Shown here: piece by piece, positions 42,687 to 52,439 of the stretch
Layout: each line of letters opens with the position of its first letter
How positions within the stretch are numbered: the stretch's first letter is position 1
From: Halostella limicola
GTDB lineage: Archaea; Halobacteriota; Halobacteria; Halobacteriales; Natronoarchaeaceae
Reading direction: 5' to 3'
Assembly: GCF_003675875.1 (NCBI RefSeq)
Contig: NZ_ML014752.1
Coordinates: 102,103-166,102 of the forward strand
DNA: 64,000 nucleotides
Made by a program: the position numbers and the translations under genes
Notes under the pieces: model-generated
Seen by the model: only the letters and a program-made list of their open reading frames with translations
The model's database searches: none
Told to the model about the DNA's origin: nothing

Positions 42687-44561
42687 ATGACCGACATCGA
42701 GGTCGCGGACGGACTGGAGATCGTCGACCGCGTCACGGACGCGTTCTTCGCGCTCGACGGGACCTGGCGGTTCACGTACCTCAACGACCGGGCCGAGGAG
42801 ATGCTCGACCCGGCCGGCCGGGGGCTGCTGGGGGAGGTCATCTGGGACGTGTTCCCCGAGACGGCCCACACCCCCTTCCCGTCGCAGTTCCACGACGCGA
42901 TGGACGAACAGTGTCCCGTCGCGTTCGAGACGTTCTACAACCCGCTGGAGACGTGGTTCGAGGTCCGCGCCTACCCCGCCGAGGACGGCCTGTCAGTGTA
43001 CCTGCGCGACATCACCGAGCGCAAGCGCCAGGAGAGCGAGGCCAACCAGCACGCGGCCATCGTCGAGGCGGTCCACGACGGCGTCATCACGCTCGACGAC
43101 GACAACGAGATCACCTACGTCAACCGCGCCGTCGAGGCGACGCTGGGCGTCCCCCGCGAGCGCCTCGTCGGGAAGCACGTCTCCGCGCTCCCGCGCATCG
43201 CGACCATCGACGGCGACAGCGCCGACACGCTGGACGAGGCCCTCGACGACCTCCGGGAGAGCGACGCCCCGGAGCGGCGTCTGGAGGTCACCTTCGAGAT
43301 GGCCGACCAGTCCACCCGGGTCGGCGAGATCCGGATGGTCCCGATCCCCGGAACCAACACCGACAGCGTCGCCGGCGTCATCCGCGAGGTCACCGACCGA
43401 CACGAGTACGAGCGCGTCGTCACCTCGCTGCACGACGTCACCCGGCACCTGTTCCAGGCCGAGACGCGCGACGACATCTGCGCCGTCGCGGTCCACACCG
43501 CCTCGGAACTGCTCGATCTCCCGATCAGCGGCGTCTGGCTCCTGGACGAGGAGCGGGACCGGCTCGAACCGGTCGCGGCGACCGCCGGCGCGCACGAGGT
43601 CGTCGGCGGGCTCCCCCAGTTCGGCCGCAACGAGGGGCTCATCTGGGACGCCTACCTCAGCGGCGAGTCCGCGCTGTTCGACGACCTCAAGGAGGAGGAG
43701 GGGAAGTACAACCCCGAGACGCCGATCCGGAGCGAGCTCATCGTCCCCATCGGCGACCACGGGGTGTTGATGACCGGCGCCCAGACCGTCGGCGCGTTCG
43801 ACGAGCGCGACCGCGAGCTCGCGGAGATCCTCGCGGCGAACACCGCGCTGGAGCTCGACCGGACCGAGCGCGAGCAGCTGCTCTCGGAGCGGGAGACGGC
43901 GCTCAGCGAGCAGACCGAGCGCCTGCAGGCGCTCGAAACCTTGCTCGACGGCCACGCCCGCGAGAAGCTGGAGACCGCGCTGGGCGCCCTCGACGACGTC
44001 GAGGACGAGCGGGCTGAGGACGCCCGGTCGGCGCTCGCCGCGGCCGACCGTCTCGTCGGCGACGCGACCGAGCTGTCCACCGGGCGGGCGGCGCTGGGGT
44101 CCCGGACGTTCGTCGACGTCTCGGACGCGGTCGACGACGCCGGGGAGCGCGTCGCCGCCGACGAGACGGTCCCGGTCTCCGACGTGACGGTAACCGTCGC
44201 CGAGGACGCGACGCTGCGGGCCGACCGCGACCGGCTGGTCCGCCTCTTCGAGACGCTGTTCCGGTGGTCCGAGGCGGGGACGACCGCCGACGTCCGCGTC
44301 GGGCTGCTCGCGGAGGCGAAGGCCCGCTCGGTCGCCGACGGCGGCTATCCCGGCGGGATCTACGTCGAGCGGGCCGACGCGACGCCCCCGGAAGACGTTC
44401 GGACCGTGACCGACCCGGACGCGGACGGCCCGATCGGCCCGGCGATAGCCAGAGAGATCGCGCAGGCACACGGCTGGACGCTGGTCGCGGCGGCGACGCC
44501 CGACGGGACGCTCCGCTTCGAGGTAGCGGACATCACGACGCTCGAACCGACGGCCGAGTAG
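42687..44561 (+). CDS. PAS-PAS-GAF sensor with a degenerate histidine-kinase core
   Basis: A 624-residue cytoplasmic protein. Two PAS domains (~10-115, ~125-240), a GAF domain (~250-400), a coiled coil (~400-450) and a kinase-like C-terminus. The region where an H-box should be reads LDGHAREKLETA, without the HDLRNPL consensus. The N-box is LFETLFRWSEAGT (Asn lost), the G1 box is replaced by RADATPPED, and the G2 box is DGPIGPAIA. The end (AREIAQAHGWTLV...RFEVADI) still matches active kinases. It is thus probably a non-catalytic sensor. It converges on a HalX regulator, stop codons 2 bp apart. Confidence 0.85.
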   Translation: MTDIEVADGLEIVDRVTDAFFALDGTWRFTYLNDRAEEMLDPAGRGLLGEVIWDVFPETAHTPFPSQFHDAMDEQCPVAFETFYNPLETWFEVRAYPAEDGLSVYLRDITERKRQESEANQHAAIVEAVHDGVITLDDDNEITYVNRAVEATLGVPRERLVGKHVSALPRIATIDGDSADTLDEALDDLRESDAPERRLEVTFEMADQSTRVGEIRMVPIPGTNTDSVAGVIREVTDRHEYERVVTSLHDVTRHLFQAETRDDICAVAVHTASELLDLPISGVWLLDEERDRLEPVAATAGAHEVVGGLPQFGRNEGLIWDAYLSGESALFDDLKEEEGKYNPETPIRSELIVPIGDHGVLMTGAQTVGAFDERDRELAEILAANTALELDRTEREQLLSERETALSEQTERLQALETLLDGHAREKLETALGALDDVEDERAEDARSALAAADRLVGDATELSTGRAALGSRTFVDVSDAVDDAGERVAADETVPVSDVTVTVAEDATLRADRDRLVRLFETLFRWSEAGTTADVRVGLLAEAKARSVADGGYPGGIYVERADATPPEDVRTVTDPDADGPIGPAIAREIAQAHGWTLVAAATPDGTLRFEVADITTLEPTAE

Positions 44562-44563
44562 CG

Positions 44564-45154
44564 TCAGTTGGACCGGGACGCCGACCGCGACAGGTCCTGA
44601 CAGACCCGGCGGTAGGCGCCGTGGCTCGACAGTTCGCCGAGCGTGTCGTCTATCTGCTCGCGCAGGACCGCGAGGCGGTCCTCCAGGCGGGCGTACTCCT
44701 CGCTGGCGCGGAGTTCCGCCTCGCTCTTCTCCGAGTCCAGAACGGCCTTCTTCGAGGCGAGCGCGAAGAACTCCTGGATCTGCTCGTCGTACGTCGACCG
44801 GAGGAGCAGCTGGTCGACCGTATCCAGCAGGTCGCCGCGGGCGACCGGCTTGACCACGTAGTCGTCGAACCCCATCTCGATGATGTCGAAGTCGGGTTCG
44901 ACCGCGGTCACCATCGCCACGCGGCACTCCAGGTCGCGCTCGCGGATCGTGTCGAGGACGCGGTCGCCGGAGACCCCCGGCATCCGCCGGTCCAGCAGAA
45001 CCGCGTCGACGTCCTCGTCGATCGCGTCGAGGGCCTGCGTCCCGTCGTAGGCGGTTCTGACGGTGCAGTGGTCCCTGAGCCAAGAGGCGTAGAGGTTGGC
45101 GAGGTCGGGCTCGTCCTCCACGATGAGGACGACCGGGGTGCCCGCCCCCGTCAT
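44564..45154 (-). CDS. HalX-domain response regulator (paralogue 2)
   Basis: A 196-residue protein built like 10984-11556: receiver with acidic residues in VEDEPD, phospho-Asp about 55 in LLDRRMPGVSG, MVTAVEPDFDIIEMGFDDYVVKPV, and a HalX helical domain with the shared ALxSKKAxLxSEKSE segment. No DNA-binding domain is apparent. The neighbouring convergent sensor seems unable to bind ATP, so this regulator may take phosphate from another kinase. The 226-bp region upstream holds AT-rich promoter-like sequence at 45207-45217 and nothing else recognised. Confidence 0.9.
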   Translation of the reverse strand: MTGAGTPVVLIVEDEPDLANLYASWLRDHCTVRTAYDGTQALDAIDEDVDAVLLDRRMPGVSGDRVLDTIRERDLECRVAMVTAVEPDFDIIEMGFDDYVVKPVARGDLLDTVDQLLLRSTYDEQIQEFFALASKKAVLDSEKSEAELRASEEYARLEDRLAVLREQIDDTLGELSSHGAYRRVCQDLSRSASRSN

Positions 45155-45380
45155 AGCGAAGTCCCACCCGTGAATTGACCCATCGTCGTAAAACTCACCG
45201 CGGAACTATTTTAATATGTCGGCCGAAATAGGAACGAAAGAATGTGCGGCGGCGCGGATACCCGCCGTCACGGGGCCGGGCAGCGCCGACGAGGCCCGTC
45301 CAGCGCGACTCGTCGCGCCCACGGGGGCGGCCGCGCCCCGGACGTGGCGCTTCCGCCCACCATCACCGCCACCTCGAACC

Positions 45381-46172
45381 ATGACCGACCGTTCCGACGC
45401 GAAGTTCGACCCCACGCACGTCCTCCTCGCGACGGAGCCGGCCGACGGCACCGCCGCCGCCGAGGTGCGGCGGACCAACGCGGCGCTGTGGCCGGTACTG
45501 GACCGCGGCGACCGCGTCGACCTCTGGCTGGCGGCCCGCCAACTCGGGGACGACCACCCCGACGTGCGCGACGAGATAGCGGCGTCGTTCCGCCGACTCG
45601 ACGAGGGGCGGTTCCGCGGCCGGTTGCCGGCGTGCCGGGACGCGACGGAGTCGCTGCTCTCGCTGACCTCGTTTCACCGCTTCGTCTCGCTGGAGCGGCT
45701 GGAGGTCCGCACCCCCGACGGACTGCTCCTCCGGCACGTGCCGGACCACGGAACGTTCGACCTCGACGAGACGGCCGCCGCCGGCGTCGCGAGAGCGATC
45801 GAAGCCGATCTGGACGACGTCCACGCGGCGCTGTGGCCCGCCCGGACGCTCGCCGAGTGGTGGTCGGACGGACGGCGCTACGCCGTACGACCGCCGCAGT
45901 TCTGCGTCGAACGGGAGGACGGCAAGGTGGGGTTTTGCACCGACCTATCCGGGATTTGGGGGATCGCCGTCGACCGCGACCGCCGCCGGATCGACCTCCG
46001 GTGGGGCGAGTCGTCGGACGGCCTCCTCGGCCGGATCGGGGACGCGATACGGCCGACGCCGCCCTCGACGTTCCGGTTCGACGACGAGGGGCGGTTCGAG
46101 AGCGCGGCGGCGGCGTTCGAACTGGTCGGCGAGAAACTCGACGCGCCGGTCAGGACATCTGGTCCGCGATGA
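45381..46172 (+). CDS. Uncharacterised acidic protein
   Basis: A 263-residue soluble protein that I cannot place in a family. It has an Arg-rich helical N-terminal half, [23 protein letters not shown], a Trp-rich [16 protein letters not shown] segment and a beta-hairpin-like [21 protein letters not shown]. The ATG at 45381 is used; the frame is open to 45216 but that part is Pro/Ala-rich and lies on the promoter. Its 3' end overlaps purL by 23 bp on the opposite strand. Confidence 0.68.
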   Translation: MTDRSDAKFDPTHVLLATEPADGTAAAEVRRTNAALWPVLDRGDRVDLWLAARQLGDDHPDVRDEIAASFRRLDEGRFRGRLPACRDATESLLSLTSFHRFVSLERLEVRTPDGLLLRHVPDHGTFDLDETAAAGVARAIEADLDDVHAALWPARTLAEWWSDGRRYAVRPPQFCVEREDGKVGFCTDLSGIWGIAVDRDRRRIDLRWGESSDGLLGRIGDAIRPTPPSTFRFDDEGRFESAAAAFELVGEKLDAPVRTSGPR

Positions 46173-48324
46173 CCGAGCGCAGGGCGGCGATCGCGTCGGC
46201 GTCGTAGGCGAGGTCGGCCCCGTCCGCGTCGACCGACAGTTCGCCGGTCGCCGTCCCCTCGCCGATCTCGCGGACCGGCGCGACGCCGTCGAACGCCGTC
46301 CGGACCGCGGCGGGGTCGGTCGTCTGGACGACGGCCCGGCCGGGGCGCTCGTGGAACAGGGCGGTCGCCGGGTCGGCCGCGGCGGGCAGGGACACGTCGA
46401 GTCCGGCGTCTTCCGTGACCATCTCGGCCAGCGCGACGGCGAGGCCGCCGTGGCTCACGTCGTGGACGGCCCGCGTCGCGTCGGCGTCGGCCACGTCGGC
46501 GAGCGCCTCGACGAACGCCGCGGGGTCGTCCGCGAGTTCGGGGAACCGGTCGCTCCCGCCGAACTGCGCGAGGTACTCGGAGCCGCCGAGGCCGACGTCG
46601 CGGCCGTCGAGCGCGGGGTCGCCGACGACGAGCACGGCGGCGTCGTCATCGGCCGCGAGCGGCGGCGCACTGTAGCTCTCCTTGGTACCCGTCATCGCCA
46701 GCGTCGGCGTCGGCGGGATGGGGCCGCTCGGGGAGTCGTTGTACAGCGAGACGTTCCCGCCGACGACGGGCGCGCCGAGCGCCGAACACATGTCGGCGAG
46801 ACCGTCGACGATCCCCTTGAAGCCGCCGTACACGTCGGGCTTCTCGGGGTTACCGCCGTTGAGGCAGTCGACGGCCGCGAGCGGCGTCGCCCCCTTCGCG
46901 GCGAGGTTCGTGGCGTTCTCCAGCGCGACGGCGCGAGCGCCCTCGTACGGCGCGGCGTCGGTCCAGTTGGGGTCCGCTCCGGAGGAGATCGCGAGCCCCT
47001 GCTCGGCCTCCCGGATAGCGAGGACGGCGGCGTCGTCGCCGGGCGGCACGCTGGTCCGCACGCCCACCTCGTGGTCGTACTGGCGGTACACCCAGCGCTT
47101 GGAGGCGGTGTTCGGGCTCCCGACGACGGCCTCGAACGCCTCGGCGATGTCGGCGTCCGCGAGGTCGCGGTCAGGCTGTGCCGGCTCCTCGTGGGGCAGG
47201 TCGTTCATCGGCGCGCCCTCGCCGAGGAACTCGGCGGGCGCGTCGACGACGGTTTCCCCCTCGAAGGTACAGACGTAGTTCCCCTCGGTCACCTCGCCGA
47301 TGACCGAGCAGCCGAGGTCGTAGCGCTCCGCGACCTCGCGGACGCGCTCGACGTTCTCGGGAGCGACCTCGTAGCACATCCGCTCCTGGGACTCCGCGAG
47401 CAGGATCTCCAGCGCGTTCATGTTCGGCTCGCGCTGGTGGACCCGGTCGAGTTCGATCTCGGCGCCGAGACCGCCCTTGGCGACGAGTTCGCTCGACGCC
47501 CCGCCGAGGCCGGCCGCGCCGAGGTCGCGGGCGGACTCGATCAGCCCCGCCTCGACGAGGTCCTCGCTGGCCTCGATCAGCAGCTTCTCCGTGTACGGGT
47601 CGCCGACCTGCACGGCGGGGCGGTCCTCGGTCTCGGCGTCCTCCGAGAGGTCCTCGCTGGCGAAGGAGGCGCCGCCGAGGCCGTCGCGGCCGGTCGAGTT
47701 GCCGACGAGGACGAGCTCGTTGCCCGGCTGCTGGGCCTCCGCGGTGATCATCCGCTCGGCGTCCAGCAGGCCGACGCAGGCGACGTTGACCAGCGGGTTG
47801 CCCTCGTAGTCGTCGTGGAAGGCGACGCTGCCCGCCACGGTGGGGACGCCGATGGAGTTGCCGTAGTCGCCGATGCCCTCGACAACGCCCTCGAAGAGGT
47901 ACCGCGAGTGCTCGCGGTCGAAATCGCCGAAATAGAGCGAGTCGGCGAGCGCGATCGGGTACGCGCCCATCGACAGCGTGTCGCGGACGATGCCGCCCAC
48001 GCCGGTCGCCGCGCCGTCGTACGGGTCGACGTAGGAGGGGTGGTTGTGGCTCTCGATGCCCATCGTGACGTACGTCGAGTCATCGGAGCGGCCGCCGCTA
48101 TCGGCGTCGACGTCAGCCGACGGCAGGGCGACGACGGCCGCGTCGTCCCCCGGGCCGATGACGACCTGCTCCCCCTCGCTGTCGAAGGCCGACAGCAGGG
48201 GGCGGGATGAGCGGTAGGCGCAGTGTTCGCTCCAGAGGTTCTCGAAGAGCGCTTCCTCCGCCGGCGTGGGGTCGCGCCCGAGCTCCTCGACGACGAGTTC
48301 GCGGTCCGAATCGGCGAGGCTCAT
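46150..48324 (-). CDS. purL: Phosphoribosylformylglycinamidine synthase subunit PurL
   Basis: A 724-residue ATP-dependent amide transferase of purine synthesis, converting FGAR to FGAM with ammonia from PurQ. The length marks the small-PurL type that needs PurQ and PurS, which are not in the window. Conserved: [11 protein letters not shown] near residue 30, [30 protein letters not shown], and a second PurM-like half from ~residue 400 with PPGDDAAVL and [11 protein letters not shown]. The TATA-like box near 48379-48386 and an inverted repeat lie upstream. Confidence 0.96.
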   Translation of the reverse strand: MSLADSDRELVVEELGRDPTPAEEALFENLWSEHCAYRSSRPLLSAFDSEGEQVVIGPGDDAAVVALPSADVDADSGGRSDDSTYVTMGIESHNHPSYVDPYDGAATGVGGIVRDTLSMGAYPIALADSLYFGDFDREHSRYLFEGVVEGIGDYGNSIGVPTVAGSVAFHDDYEGNPLVNVACVGLLDAERMITAEAQQPGNELVLVGNSTGRDGLGGASFASEDLSEDAETEDRPAVQVGDPYTEKLLIEASEDLVEAGLIESARDLGAAGLGGASSELVAKGGLGAEIELDRVHQREPNMNALEILLAESQERMCYEVAPENVERVREVAERYDLGCSVIGEVTEGNYVCTFEGETVVDAPAEFLGEGAPMNDLPHEEPAQPDRDLADADIAEAFEAVVGSPNTASKRWVYRQYDHEVGVRTSVPPGDDAAVLAIREAEQGLAISSGADPNWTDAAPYEGARAVALENATNLAAKGATPLAAVDCLNGGNPEKPDVYGGFKGIVDGLADMCSALGAPVVGGNVSLYNDSPSGPIPPTPTLAMTGTKESYSAPPLAADDDAAVLVVGDPALDGRDVGLGGSEYLAQFGGSDRFPELADDPAAFVEALADVADADATRAVHDVSHGGLAVALAEMVTEDAGLDVSLPAAADPATALFHERPGRAVVQTTDPAAVRTAFDGVAPVREIGEGTATGELSVDADGADLAYDADAIAALRSVIADQMS

Positions 48325-48366
48325 TCATTCATCTGTTCAAACACGGTGGATAAGAGGCTTTCTATG

Positions 48367-48380
48367 TGCACATTCGTGCA
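48367..48380. promoter_or_regulatory. Inverted repeat in the purL promoter
   Basis: TGCAC-ATTC-GTGCA, 5-bp arms around 4 bases, directly downstream (on the minus strand) of a TATTATG box and before the likely purL transcript start. A regulator bound here would block initiation. Which regulator, if any, is unknown. Confidence 0.4.
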
Positions 48381-48476
48381 TAATATGGCGCCCGGCGGCG
48401 GCCGCCGAAATCCCGCTCGCGTCGCCGTCGACCCGAGACCGGGGCGTTTTTGCTACCCCCCTGCGAAGGGCGACCC

Positions 48477-49163
48477 GTGCTGTCGGCCGAACTTCACTGC
48501 CACTCGTCGCTGTCGTACGACGGCCGGGACCCGGTCGAACTCCTGCTGGAGCAGGCGGAGGCCGTCGGGCTGGACGCCCTCGCCGTCACGGACCACGACG
48601 AGATAGACGCCAGCCTCGACGCCGCGGCGAAGGCCGAGGAGTACGATCTGGTCGGGATCCCGGGGATGGAGGTCTCCAGCGCCGCCGGCCACGTCCTCGC
48701 GCTGGGCGTCGAGGAGCGGGTCCCCGAGGGGCTCTCCTACCATGCGACGCTCAACCGCATCCGGGACCTCGGCGGCATCGCCGTCGTCCCGCACCCGTTT
48801 CAGGAGTCGCGCCACGGCGTCCTCGCGAACATCTCGATGGACGCGCTCGCCAGGGCCGACGCCATCGAGGTGTACAACTCCCGGCTTCTCACCGGCCGGG
48901 CGAACCGCCAGGCCGAGGCGTTCGCCAAGGAGCGCGGCGTCCCGATGACCGCCGGGAGCGACGCCCACATCAGCGAGATGGTCGGGCAGGCGGTCACGCG
49001 GATCGGCGCGGAGGAGCGCAGCGTCGAGGCTATCCTCGACGCCATCCGCGAGGGCCGGACAACCGTCGAGGGCAAGCGCACCCCCTGGCACATCAGCTTC
49101 CGACAGGCCGCGGGCGGCGCGAAGCGCCGCGTGAAGCAGGGCCTGTTCTCCTTCCTCAGATGA
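48477..49163 (+). CDS. PHP-domain phosphoesterase
   Basis: A 228-residue PHP protein. ELHCHSSLSYDG, VTDHDEIDASL, HPFQESRHG and AGSDAHISEMVG supply the His/Asp/Glu metal ligands of a trinuclear site. Relatives are histidinol-phosphatases or nucleases (RNase AM type). A GTG at 48477 gives the family start MLSAELHCHS, with a TATA-like GTTTTTGC ~29 bp upstream. It overlaps the following asparagine-synthetase-like gene by four bases. Confidence 0.88.
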   Translation: MLSAELHCHSSLSYDGRDPVELLLEQAEAVGLDALAVTDHDEIDASLDAAAKAEEYDLVGIPGMEVSSAAGHVLALGVEERVPEGLSYHATLNRIRDLGGIAVVPHPFQESRHGVLANISMDALARADAIEVYNSRLLTGRANRQAEAFAKERGVPMTAGSDAHISEMVGQAVTRIGAEERSVEAILDAIREGRTTVEGKRTPWHISFRQAAGGAKRRVKQGLFSFLR

Positions 49164-50302
49164 CGCTGCAGGGGGCGACCCCCGAGGCGGTCCGCCGCGC
49201 GCTCGACAGCGGCGACCCCCTCCCCGGCACCCGCGGCTTCGCCGGCGAGGTCGACGGGACGTTCGTCCGGGACGTCCTCGGCCGATATCCCCTGTTCGTC
49301 GACGGCGACGACTGGGCGCGGTCGCCGTCGGATCTCTCCGACCCCGTCTCGTTTCCGGCCGGCCACGCGCGCCCGGCGGACGCTCCGAGGGCGGAGCCCG
49401 AACGGGTCTGGACGCTCCCCGATCCAGACCCAATCGAAGACGAGCGCGCCGCGGTGCGGAACGTGCGCGACGCCCTCGCCGCGAGCCTCGACGACGCGAA
49501 CGAAGCGGACGGCGAGAGCGACGCGGGTGAGGCTGACGGCGATACCGACCCCGACCCGAGCACCGCGGTGGCGTTCTCCGGCGGGGTCGACTCCGCGGTC
49601 GTCGCCAGCCGCATCGACGGCCCGCTGTACGTCGCCGGCTTCCCCGAGAGCCACGACGTGACGGCCGCGCGCGACGCGGCGCGGGCGATGGGCCGCGAGG
49701 GCGACCTCCGAGTCATCGAACTCTCGCTCGACGACGTCGAGGGCGCCGTCCCCGAGGTGGCCCGCGCCACGGGCCGGACGAACGCGATGGACGTGGCGAT
49801 CGCGCTCCCGCTGTACCTCGTCGCCGAGCGCGCGGCCGCCGACGGGCACGACCGCCTCGCGGTCGGGCAGGGGGCGGACGAGCTGTTCGGCGGCTACGCG
49901 AAGATCGCCCGCGCGCCGGACGATCCGCGGGTCGACGCCGACACCGTGCGCGGCGCGCGGCGGGAGGTCCTCGGGACGCTCCCCGACCAGTTGGAGCGGG
50001 ACGTGCTGGCGCTGCGCGGTGCCGGCGTCGAACCGGTCGCGCCGCTGCTCGACGACCGCGTGATCGCCGCGGCGCTCTCGCTCCCGGGTGAGTCGCTCGT
50101 CGACGACCGCGGAGAGCGAAAGCGCGCGCTCCGCCTCGCCGCCCGCGAGTTCGTGCCCGACGGCGTGGCGTTCAGGGAGAAGAAGGCCGTGCAGTACGGG
50201 AGCCTCGTCTCCCGCGAACTCGACCGCCTCGCCCGTCGGGCGGGGTTCAAGCGCCGGACGGACGATCACGTCTCGCGGTACGTCGCCTCCAGAATCCGGT
50301 AA
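49160..50302 (+). CDS. Asparagine-synthetase-like PP-loop protein without glutaminase domain
   Basis: A 380-residue protein. The ATP-pyrophosphatase motif SGGVDSAV lies near residue 138, and GQGADELFGGY is typical of the AsnB synthetase domain. The N-terminal ~115 residues keep a scrap of the class II glutaminase fold (TRGFAGEVDGTFVRDVLGRYPLFV) but lack the N-terminal catalytic Cys, so amide nitrogen would have to be free ammonia or another amine. An acidic linker (~110-133) precedes the synthetase part. It overlaps the PHP gene (ATGA), so the two are coupled. The product is unknown. Confidence 0.85.
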   Translation: MTLQGATPEAVRRALDSGDPLPGTRGFAGEVDGTFVRDVLGRYPLFVDGDDWARSPSDLSDPVSFPAGHARPADAPRAEPERVWTLPDPDPIEDERAAVRNVRDALAASLDDANEADGESDAGEADGDTDPDPSTAVAFSGGVDSAVVASRIDGPLYVAGFPESHDVTAARDAARAMGREGDLRVIELSLDDVEGAVPEVARATGRTNAMDVAIALPLYLVAERAAADGHDRLAVGQGADELFGGYAKIARAPDDPRVDADTVRGARREVLGTLPDQLERDVLALRGAGVEPVAPLLDDRVIAAALSLPGESLVDDRGERKRALRLAAREFVPDGVAFREKKAVQYGSLVSRELDRLARRAGFKRRTDDHVSRYVASRIR

Positions 50303-50360
50303 TTATCGGCGTCTTAGGTACTGAACCGCTTATCCCTCCGGAGGGCGTACACCGGGTCCG

Positions 50361-51833
50361 ATGCGTCGCTCGATCGTGATCGCCGGCGTCCTGGTTCTCA
50401 TCGCGCTGGTCGCGACAGGAGGCATCTCGCTGTTCGCGCCCTTCACCACCGACGACGTCGCGCCGCAGCACGACCGCGAGCCGGAACTCGTCCACCCGAA
50501 CGGGAGCGATAGCGGCTTCTACCCCTACCTGAACGCGCAGCCCCGGTTCACGCAGCGCAGTCCGGTCAACATCATCATCCACGGGAACACCTCCCGGGTC
50601 GTCCAGATACTGCGGGAGGAGACGGCGACCCAGTGGAACGAGACCAGGGAGGACGAGCAGGACATCGGCGGATCGGCGATCATAACCGGCGAGAACGAGA
50701 CGCTGGCGAACGGCACCGTCGTCAACGAGTCCGTCGCGGCCAACCGCTCGGACGTCGACGAGAGCTTCGTCAACGGGAGCCGCGTCAACGCGACCGACAA
50801 CGAGAGCCGCGCCGGCGTCGCGAACGCCACGGCCGACAACGCCACCGCGGCGAACGGGTCGGCGAACGAATCGGCGAACGAGTCGTTCATCGACAGGATC
50901 GACCCCACGACTGCCTGGGGGCGGACGACCGGCGCGACGCGGTGGGCGTACGTCGACCCCGGCCCGAACCAGAGCGGCGAGTGGGTGCAGGAGACGATGC
51001 AGGTCCACTACGGCGAGTACTTCGGGTCCCGCCTCCACATCCGCATCTACGGGGGCCCGAACGAGAGCGAGGAGTGGGTGTTCATGCAGGCCCACAAGGA
51101 GCACTACGACTGGTTCACGCTCCGCCACCGCGTCGACAGCTCCGAGCAGGCCCAGTCCTACGTCGAGCAGGAGTTCATGGGCCAGCCGTTCGTCGAGGAG
51201 GACGGCGTCTACCGTATCTACCTCGGCAACGGCGGCCCCTCCGACTCCGACGGGTGGGCGACGGTGATCGAACTCGCCTACCTCGTCCCGTTCGTCCTCG
51301 GCCTCGGACAGTCCAGCCTCGGTCGCTCCGTCCGGAGCCGGCTTCACGAGATCGACCTCGGGAACATCGACGAGGTCAGAGAGCGGACCACGGTCCGCCA
51401 CATCGTCCTCCCGCTGGTCATCGTCACGCTCCTGCTCGGCGTCCGATACGGCGGTATCTTCCTTGAGAACAACGCGCCGATGCTCACGATGCACGCCATC
51501 GCCGCGCTGCTGTACCCCGTGATGTCGCTCGGCATCCCGATCGCCACGTACCTCATCGCGAGCGGGATCGAGCGCCAGTACGACGCGGCCGTGATCGCCT
51601 CCACAGCCCTCTCGGTGGGGATCTGGCTCGACTACGCCTACCTCGGCATCGCGACGCTGCCGGTCGAAGTCGTCCTCCAGCGGATCATCGTCATCCTCGC
51701 GCTCGGCCTGATCGCCGGCGGGGCCGCGAGGCAGGGCGTCCGCGAGACGCACTCGCGGTGGAACGACATGCTCGTCGGCGGCGTCGTCCTGTGGGTGGTC
51801 GTGCTCGCCGGGACGCTGCTCGGCTACTTCTGA
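50361..51833 (+). CDS. Glycosylation-rich multipass membrane protein, function unknown
   Basis: A 490-residue protein. A signal-anchor helix (~5-27) leads to an external region of ~280 residues. About residues 110-190 carry a dense run of N-x-S/T sequons (such as NATADNATAANGS), probably glycosylated. A folded external part follows with HYGEYFGSRLHIRIYGG. The C-terminal third has about six membrane helices. I do not recognise the family, though the layout suggests a surface receptor or enzyme. It overlaps the convergent NUDIX gene by 10 bp. Confidence 0.78.
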   Translation: MRRSIVIAGVLVLIALVATGGISLFAPFTTDDVAPQHDREPELVHPNGSDSGFYPYLNAQPRFTQRSPVNIIIHGNTSRVVQILREETATQWNETREDEQDIGGSAIITGENETLANGTVVNESVAANRSDVDESFVNGSRVNATDNESRAGVANATADNATAANGSANESANESFIDRIDPTTAWGRTTGATRWAYVDPGPNQSGEWVQETMQVHYGEYFGSRLHIRIYGGPNESEEWVFMQAHKEHYDWFTLRHRVDSSEQAQSYVEQEFMGQPFVEEDGVYRIYLGNGGPSDSDGWATVIELAYLVPFVLGLGQSSLGRSVRSRLHEIDLGNIDEVRERTTVRHIVLPLVIVTLLLGVRYGGIFLENNAPMLTMHAIAALLYPVMSLGIPIATYLIASGIERQYDAAVIASTALSVGIWLDYAYLGIATLPVEVVLQRIIVILALGLIAGGAARQGVRETHSRWNDMLVGGVVLWVVVLAGTLLGYF

Positions 51834-52345
51834 ACCCCGTCCGCGTCCGACGCGGGGGCGTCTCGTCCCTCCGTCCCCTCCGACACTGCCTCGATCGCTC
51901 GCCGACCGATGTCGGCCACGTCCGCGTCGAACCGGTCTTCGCTCGCCGCCAGTTCCGCCGCGGTGAACCACTCCCAGGCGTCGGCGGGCGCTTCGCCCGC
52001 CGCCGGCGAGAGGTCCCGCGAGTCCGCCGCGGCGTAGTAGACGTGGTCGATGTGCTGGTGGCCCACCTCGCCGTCGTGGACGTTGACGTCGGCCAGCTGG
52101 AAGTGCTGCGGCTCCGGAAGCGGTTCCACCGACGCCGACGACACGTCGCCGGGTTCGGCGAGAAGCGTCACGTCTAACCCCGTCTCCTCGCGGACCTCGC
52201 GCTTCGCGGACTCGTGTGGCAACTCGTCGCGGTCGACGTGACCGCCGGGCGGGAGCCACTTGCCGAGGCGGTCGTGCTCGTGCAGCAGGGTCGCGCCGTC
52301 GTGGACGACGTACACCGTCGCGGTGAAGTGGCGGGTCGTCTCCAT
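51824..52345 (-). CDS. NUDIX hydrolase
   Basis: A 173-residue pyrophosphohydrolase. The NUDIX box GGHVDRDELPHESAKREVREETG-type pattern (G-x5-E-x7-REV-x-EE-x-G) is at about residues 34-56 and would bind the catalytic Mg. The substrate is a nucleoside diphosphate linked to another group, not definable here. A Ser/Asp/Glu-rich tail follows residue ~150. Confidence 0.9.
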   Translation of the reverse strand: METTRHFTATVYVVHDGATLLHEHDRLGKWLPPGGHVDRDELPHESAKREVREETGLDVTLLAEPGDVSSASVEPLPEPQHFQLADVNVHDGEVGHQHIDHVYYAAADSRDLSPAAGEAPADAWEWFTAAELAASEDRFDADVADIGRRAIEAVSEGTEGRDAPASDADGVQK

Positions 52346-52439
52346 GCCGTGGCGAACCGACGCGGCGCGCTTGTAGGTGTCGTTCTCGGCCGCGGACGGC
52401 GGAGAAGGGCGGTGGCGTTCGAGCCGTTCACCGAGGTGC

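Noticed and set aside
45216..45380. N-terminal extension of the uncharacterised protein at 45381
   Set aside because: The region carries the TATA-like TTTTAATA and is Pro/Ala/Arg-rich; it is more likely promoter and leader.
46351..48210. A ~620-codon open frame antisense to purL
   Set aside because: Same cause: a GC-rich mirror frame with no start signal and no recognisable domain.
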